Origin: Chloroflexota bacterium
GTDB taxonomy: Bacteria; Chloroflexota; Anaerolineae; JACRMK01
NCBI GenBank assembly: GCA_016200765.1
Contig: JACQEC010000302.1
Coordinates: 1 to 8,859 of the forward strand
Reading direction: 5' to 3'
Length of the DNA stretch: 8,859 nt
The position numbers and the translations under genes are program-made. This document shows, one piece after another, positions 5,360 through 8,859 of the stretch (position 1 is the first letter of the stretch; each line of letters opens with the position of its first letter). Under the pieces are notes generated by a model. It was not told the origin of the DNA. It saw only the letters and a list, made by a program, of their open reading frames with translations, and did no database searches.

Positions 5360-6037
5360 ATGTTGAATAACCGCACGAGCGCGCTGATTACCTTGAGCAA
5401 CCCGCGCTCGCCCATCAGCGAGGCCTACCGCGCACTGCGCACGAATATCGAGTTTTCCACTTTTGACAAGAAGTTGCGAACGCTGGTCGTCACTTCGCCT
5501 AGCCCGGAAGAAGGCAAGTCCACCACGCTGGCGAATCTGGCCGTGACGATGGCGCAATCCGGCAAGCAGGTGATTCTGGTAGATTGCGACCTGCGCAAGC
5601 CGTCGCAGCACCTTGTCTTCGGCGCGCGCAACGACCGCGGGCTGACCAGCCTGATGATCCCCGATGCGCCGCTGGATAAACCCCCTCTGCAACCCACCGC
5701 GCAGGAAGGGCTGATGCTGTTGACCGCCGGGCCTCTGCCGCCGAACCCCTCCGAGATGCTGGGCTCCAAACGGATGGACGAGATTATCGCCGTGTTGAGC
5801 GAGCGCGCCGACATCGTCATCTTCGACGCGCCGCCGATCCTCGCCGTGACGGACGCCGCGGTGCTGGCGACGCGGGTGGACGGCGTGCTGTTGGTCATCA
5901 ACGCCGGACGCACCAAGCGCGACCACATGCAGAGGGCGCACGCCCTGCTGAGCAAGGTCAACGCGCGGCTGATTGGCGCGGTGCTGAACAACGTGAAGTT
6001 TGATCAGAGCCTGCACAAATATTACGGCGAGGAATAA
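5360..6037 (+). CDS. CpsD/CapB-type bacterial tyrosine kinase (BY-kinase)
   Basis: This 225-residue cytoplasmic P-loop ATPase should autophosphorylate on Tyr and control polysaccharide assembly together with its Wzz partner. Visible motifs, in order: EAYRALR (21-27), the EX2RX2R oligomer-contact motif; Walker A SPSPEEGKST (46-55) with Lys 53; Walker A' VILVDCDLRKP (71-81) with Asp 75 and Asp 77; NPSEML (129-134); and Walker B VIFDAPP (153-159). The C-terminal KYYGEE has only two tyrosines, a short version of the usual Tyr-rich tail. Length matches stand-alone kinases of the Gram-positive style rather than fused Wzc. GGGGAG (5349-5354) precedes ATG 5360 by 5 bp. The stop is 2 bp before the rmlA-like start, which implies co-transcription and probably coupled translation. 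No matching tyrosine phosphatase is in the window. Confidence 0.92.
   Translation: MLNNRTSALITLSNPRSPISEAYRALRTNIEFSTFDKKLRTLVVTSPSPEEGKSTTLANLAVTMAQSGKQVILVDCDLRKPSQHLVFGARNDRGLTSLMIPDAPLDKPPLQPTAQEGLMLLTAGPLPPNPSEMLGSKRMDEIIAVLSERADIVIFDAPPILAVTDAAVLATRVDGVLLVINAGRTKRDHMQRAHALLSKVNARLIGAVLNNVKFDQSLHKYYGEE
6029..6034 (+). promoter_or_regulatory. Ribosome binding site inside the kinase gene's last codons
   Basis: GAGGAA encodes the kinase's final Glu-Glu and lies 5 bp before ATG 6040. The site supports translational coupling between kinase and nucleotidyltransferase. Confidence 0.6.
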
Positions 6038-6039
6038 CC

Positions 6040-7104
6040 ATGAAGGGCCTGATCCTCTCCGGCGGCAAAGGCACGCGCCTGCGTCCCTTCACCTACACCG
6101 GCGCAAAGCAGTTGGTGCCGGTCGCCAACAAGCCGGTGCTGTTTTATGCGATTGAAGACCTCGTAGAGGCCGGTATCCGCGACATCGGCATCGTCATCGG
6201 CGACACTGGCGACCAGATACGCGCCGCGGTGGGCGATGGCTCCCGCCTGAACGCTCAAGTCACGTATATCCCGCAGGAGGCGCCGCTGGGGCTGGCGCAC
6301 GGCGTCAAGATTGCCCGCGGCTTTATCGGCGCTGAGTCGTTTGTGCTGTTCCTCGGCGACAATTTCATCCGCGACGGCATCGTCTCCGAGGTGCGCCACT
6401 TCGCCGAACGCGCGCTCAACTGCCAGATCATGCTGCACCGGGTTGAGCACCCGGAGAATCTGGGCGTGGCGGTGCTGGATGGCGACCGCGTGGTCCGGCT
6501 GGTCGAGAAGCCGCGCGAGTTTATTTCCAATCTGGCGCTGGTCGGCATCTATATGTTCGACCCGCATATCTTTGAGGCGATTGAGCAGATCAAACCCTCA
6601 CCGCGCGGCGAACTGGAAATCACCGACGCGATTCAGCAGTTGCTGGATATGGGCTATCGGGTGGGGCATCAGATTGTCAAAGGCCACTGGATAGACACCG
6701 GCAAAGTCTCCGACATGCTCGACGCGAACCGGCTGGTGCTGGAGACGATTGAAACGCTGATCGAAGGCGCGGTAGATGGAGGCTCCAAAGTCATCGGCGG
6801 CGCGATCATCGAAGCGGGCGCGCAGGTGATAGACAGCGTGATTCGCGGGCCGGTGATCATCGGCGCGAACACGCGCATCGAGCGCGCCTTCGTCGGGCCG
6901 TTCACAGCCATCGGCCACGACTGTCTGATCACTCACGCGGAAATTGAAAACAGCATCGTGATGGAGAACAGCCAGATCAAGAACGTGCGCGACCGCATCT
7001 CCGACAGCCTGATTGGCCGCTTCGTGGAGGTCTCGCAGTCGCCGCCGGTGCCCAAGACCCTGCGCCTGATGCTCGGCGACCATAGCCAGGTGGGGGTGTT
7101 GTAG
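6040..7104 (+). CDS. rfbA: Glucose-1-phosphate thymidylyltransferase, long form
   Basis: The enzyme joins glucose-1-phosphate and dTTP to give dTDP-glucose and pyrophosphate, the first step towards dTDP-L-rhamnose and related deoxysugars. The 354 residues begin with LSGGKGTRLRPFT (6-18), the nucleotide-binding loop, then KQLVPVANKP (23-32). GDN (106-108) and the Asp of WIDTG (217-221) are the expected metal-site positions, and EKP (156-158) is the sugar-phosphate motif. From about residue 245 there are hexapeptide-like repeats (VIGGAIIEAGAQV, GPVIIGANTRI, GPFTAIGHD), predicting a left-handed beta-helix. This C-terminal extension marks the long RmlA/StrD-type class rather than short enterobacterial RmlA (about 290 residues). 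It starts 2 bp after the kinase stop. No rmlB, rmlC or rmlD is visible here. Related sugar-nucleotide transferases are possible, but the overall match favours RmlA-long. Confidence 0.88.
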   Translation: MKGLILSGGKGTRLRPFTYTGAKQLVPVANKPVLFYAIEDLVEAGIRDIGIVIGDTGDQIRAAVGDGSRLNAQVTYIPQEAPLGLAHGVKIARGFIGAESFVLFLGDNFIRDGIVSEVRHFAERALNCQIMLHRVEHPENLGVAVLDGDRVVRLVEKPREFISNLALVGIYMFDPHIFEAIEQIKPSPRGELEITDAIQQLLDMGYRVGHQIVKGHWIDTGKVSDMLDANRLVLETIETLIEGAVDGGSKVIGGAIIEAGAQVIDSVIRGPVIIGANTRIERAFVGPFTAIGHDCLITHAEIENSIVMENSQIKNVRDRISDSLIGRFVEVSQSPPVPKTLRLMLGDHSQVGVL

Positions 7105-7234
7105 CCAGCAGCAAAAGATTGGATGGCTCAACTCCTCGTGTCAATACGCTTCGCGGCGGTCATCTTCGCAGTGGTCGTGCCGGGCGGCAACATTTGACGT
7201 ACAGAGGTTTCGGAAACCCGATCGTGGGCTTGCT

Positions 7235-7243
7235 AAAGGAGGT
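7235..7243 (+). promoter_or_regulatory. Near-perfect ribosome binding site of the Kelch gene
   Basis: AAAGGAGGT lies 5 bp before ATG 7249, fixes that start and suggests strong translation. No convincing promoter was found between 7105 and this site; TTGACG (7194-7199) lacks a matching -10. A small hairpin GGTTT-CGG-AAACC sits at 7206-7218. Confidence 0.75.
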
Positions 7244-7248
7244 AGCGC

Positions 7249-8238
7249 ATGAGACGTCAACGAGTCTGGATGTGGCTCATCATCGGGTTGGCGCTGGCGA
7301 GTGTGGCCGCCGCGCCGGCCAGCGTGCCCGCGCAGTGGGTGCGCTTCAACACCAGCAACGCGCCCACCGCGACCGCCGCGCACATGCTCGCCTACGACAG
7401 CAAGCGCGGGGTGGTGGTCAAGTTTGGCGGGTCAGATAGTAACGGCGACCTCATCAATGAGACGTGGGAATTAGACCCGCGCACGCGAACATGGACGAAG
7501 CGTACGCCGGTTCATGCGCCGCCCGCGCGCACTAGCACTGCAATGGTCTATGACGTGGCGCGTCATGTAACCGTGCTGTTCGGCGGGTATAACTTCAAGT
7601 ATCTGGATGATACCTGGCTCTGGGATGGCACGGACTGGACACAAGTCTTCCCCGCGCATAGTCCGGCGGCTCGTACAGGAGAAGGAGCAGCCTACGATTC
7701 GCGCCGACAGCAGGTCGTCGTCTTTGGTGGAGTAGGCTACTACCCTCCCGGCTTCTTCGATGACCTGTGGCGGTGGGATGGCACGGATTGGAGCGAGCGC
7801 GCCGCTTCTATTCGACCCCCGGCGCGTGCCTCTATGGCTTTCGCGTATGACAGCCATCGCGATGCGCTGGTGGTCTTTAGCGGAGGATCCCCGACAGGTA
7901 GTATTTATACCGATACCTGGGAATGGATCAATAACGCCTGGACGCAGCGCCAACCGGTGACAGTTCCCGTCGCACGCGTCTATGCGGCTAGCGGCTACTC
8001 GCCGACCGGCGGGTACACGATGTTTTTTGGGGGCGAGGATGCCGAGCTGGTCTTCCGCAGCGATACGTGGTTATGGGAAGGCACGAACTGGATGCAGAGC
8101 ACCGGCCCTCGGCACCCTTCAGGGCGTACGAATGAATATGGTGCCGTCTATGTCTCTGGCCTGCGTGGGATCCTGATGCATGGCGGCTATGATTTCACGC
8201 GCTTAACCGATACATGGCTGTTCGCCGATCCACGCTGA
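7249..8238 (+). CDS. Secreted Kelch-repeat beta-propeller protein
   Basis: The 329-residue product has a clear signal peptide (MRRQRVW, then a hydrophobic run, then APASVPA before Gln 29). Six Kelch units of about 50 residues follow. Each has a YDS/YD strand, a Gly-Gly pair (60, 112, 160, 212, 261, 312) and a D-T-W type motif (71, 121, 172, 222, 272, 321), followed by W....P.AR. The sixth unit stops just after DTWLF, so it lacks its last strand. The segment QWVRFNTSNAPTAT at the mature N-terminus looks like that missing strand, which would close a six-bladed ring. The fold is of the galactose-oxidase/Kelch type, but no copper or radical-site residues are evident, so a binding or structural role outside the cell is more likely than catalysis. 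A T6G5 run (8022-8032) falls within the frame without breaking it. Confidence 0.85.
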   Translation: MRRQRVWMWLIIGLALASVAAAPASVPAQWVRFNTSNAPTATAAHMLAYDSKRGVVVKFGGSDSNGDLINETWELDPRTRTWTKRTPVHAPPARTSTAMVYDVARHVTVLFGGYNFKYLDDTWLWDGTDWTQVFPAHSPAARTGEGAAYDSRRQQVVVFGGVGYYPPGFFDDLWRWDGTDWSERAASIRPPARASMAFAYDSHRDALVVFSGGSPTGSIYTDTWEWINNAWTQRQPVTVPVARVYAASGYSPTGGYTMFFGGEDAELVFRSDTWLWEGTNWMQSTGPRHPSGRTNEYGAVYVSGLRGILMHGGYDFTRLTDTWLFADPR

Positions 8239-8265
8239 CCTTTCAAGTGACGAGGTTTTAGACAT

Positions 8266-8279
8266 CGGGCGTTTGCCCG
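8266..8279 (+). other. Small GC-rich hairpin after the Kelch gene
   Basis: CGGGC (8266-8270) pairs with GCCCG (8275-8279) around GTTT. The 5-bp stem lacks a following T run, so it is at best a weak terminator; it lies just ahead of the ribosome binding site of the broken reading frame. Confidence 0.3.
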
Positions 8280-8293
8280 CGAAAGGAGTCGGT

Positions 8294-8398
8294 ATGAAAC
8301 GTAAACTCACCCTCGCGGCGATGACACTGGCAACCAGAGCGCGCAGACGTTCGCCCTTCACTGTAGTTGAGTTAGGCCATCCGCGCGGAAGTCGTTAA
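8294..8398 (+). pseudogene. Remnant of a secreted-protein gene start (34 codons)
   Basis: GAAAGGAG (8281-8288) is a good ribosome binding site 5 bp before ATG 8294. The first residues, MKRKLTLAAMTLA, look like the start of a signal peptide. The hydrophobic core then breaks off into a basic stretch (TRARRRSP), and the frame ends at TAA 8396-8398. In another frame, 8341-8370 reads AQTFALHCS and stop, which resembles the cleavage site and mature start of a secreted protein. Together these suggest a gene start damaged by a deletion or frameshift within the signal peptide, after which the remainder was lost. The alternative is a real 34-residue basic peptide. The ribosome binding site may still be used, ending translation 20 bp before plsX. 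Confidence 0.4.
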
Positions 8399-8418
8399 AA
8401 AGCCAAAGGCGAATGATC

Positions 8419-8859
8419 ATGCGAATTGTCTTAGATGCCATGGGCAGCGACAGCCGCCCCATCGCCGACGTGGCCGGCGCGGTGGACGCCGCGCGCGAGT
8501 GGGGCGTCGGCGTCGTTCTGGTTGGGCCGGAAGCGCAATTAAAAGCCGAGCTGGCGAAGCATAACACGCGCGGCCTGCCGCTAGAGGTCATCACCGCGAC
8601 GCAAGTGATCGAGATGCGCGAGCATCCGGCCAACGCCGTTAAGGAGAAGAAGGATTCGTCCATCGTCGTCGGGATGCAATTGGTGAAGCGCGGCGACGCC
8701 GCGGGCTTCGCTTCGGCAGGCAACACCGGCGCGGTGATGGCCGCCGCGCTGTTCACGCTAGGGCGTGTCAAGGGCGTGAAGCGGCCCGGGCTGGCCGCCG
8801 TCGTGCCGCGCGATGTTCAGCCCCTGCTGGTGATTGACGTCGGCGCGAACACCGACTGC
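8419..8859 (+). CDS. plsX: Phosphate acyltransferase PlsX, 5' part
   Basis: The frame runs off the window end with 147 codons visible, a little under half of a normal PlsX. PlsX is a peripheral membrane enzyme that converts acyl-ACP and phosphate to acyl-phosphate, the donor for PlsY in phospholipid synthesis. The start MRIVLDAMGSD is the family signature. Further family landmarks are VEMREHP-like IEMREHP (64-70), KEKKDSS (75-81), FASAGNTGA (97-105), LGRVKGVKRPGLA (114-126) and VIDVGANTDC at the edge. ATG 8419 is preferred because AAAGG (8405-8409) is 9 bp upstream; the in-frame ATG 8413 is only 3 bp from it and would add two residues. In many bacteria plsX is followed by fabH, fabD or acpP; that cannot be seen here. 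The gene has no clear promoter in the 180 bp upstream. Confidence 0.96.
   Translation, partial: MRIVLDAMGSDSRPIADVAGAVDAAREWGVGVVLVGPEAQLKAELAKHNTRGLPLEVITATQVIEMREHPANAVKEKKDSSIVVGMQLVKRGDAAGFASAGNTGAVMAAALFTLGRVKGVKRPGLAAVVPRDVQPLLVIDVGANTDC

Noticed and set aside
5339..6567. Minus-strand open frames opposite the BY-kinase and rmlA-like genes
   Set aside because: The plus strand carries Walker motifs and nucleotidyltransferase motifs across the same bases, while the antisense products have biased, motif-free composition.
7123..7197. 24-codon hydrophobic open frame MAQLLVSIRFAAVIFAVVV...
   Set aside because: It has no ribosome binding site, is very short, and could arise by chance in this GC-rich spacer. 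It might be a decayed membrane segment, but nothing supports expression.
8358..8771. Minus-strand 137-codon open frame near the window end
   Set aside because: It lies opposite the unmistakable PlsX N-terminus and has low-complexity Ala/Thr/Pro composition.

Overview
The window looks like chromosomal DNA from a GC-rich bacterium with ordinary Shine-Dalgarno translation. A Chloroflexota (Anaerolineae-like) origin fits best. This is inferred from the mix of gene types: a GAF/HisKA_3 kinase of DevS/DosS style, split Wzz plus BY-kinase exopolysaccharide genes, long-form RmlA, secreted beta-propellers and PlsX. It is not proven by any marker gene. Most coding DNA is about 58-68% GC in lines I counted by hand; one gene (4034-4429) is only about 45%.

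Layout. Positions 1-438 hold the 3' end of a type I phosphodiesterase/alkaline-phosphatase-superfamily gene. It converges on a leftward membrane histidine kinase (565-1932). The gap between them carries 7-bp tandem repeats that fold into a large inverted repeat. The kinase has a good promoter in a divergent intergenic region shared with the rightward gene for a secreted seven-bladed YncE/YVTN-like beta-propeller (2090-3160). A Wzz-type polysaccharide co-polymerase follows 19 bp later (3180-3860). Next come two hairpins, a low-GC hypothetical gene (4034-4429) and a promoter with an overlapping palindrome. Then there is a compact set: a second Wzz-type protein (4582-5301), a CpsD/CapB-type tyrosine kinase (5360-6037) and long-form glucose-1-phosphate thymidylyltransferase (6040-7104). 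A secreted six-repeat Kelch propeller (7249-8238) has a near-perfect ribosome binding site. A short broken gene start (8294-8398) follows, and the 5' part of plsX (8419 to the window end) closes the window.

How the genes fit together. The central block is exopolysaccharide or capsule machinery. The two Wzz-like proteins would set polymer length and anchor export at the membrane. The BY-kinase would regulate assembly through its adjacent Wzz partner. RmlA would make dTDP-glucose, usually the entry to dTDP-L-rhamnose. The two secreted propellers on either side are plausible surface or matrix proteins, but that link rests only on position. The kinase, the phosphodiesterase and plsX look like unrelated neighbours.

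I found no CRISPR array, RNA gene, insertion sequence or clearly new defence or biosynthetic system. The most worthwhile leads are the DevS-like GAF domain that keeps the heme-ligand position, the low-GC gene separating two Wzz genes, the palindrome at the exopolysaccharide promoter, and the phosphodiesterase that has lost an expected metal-binding His.
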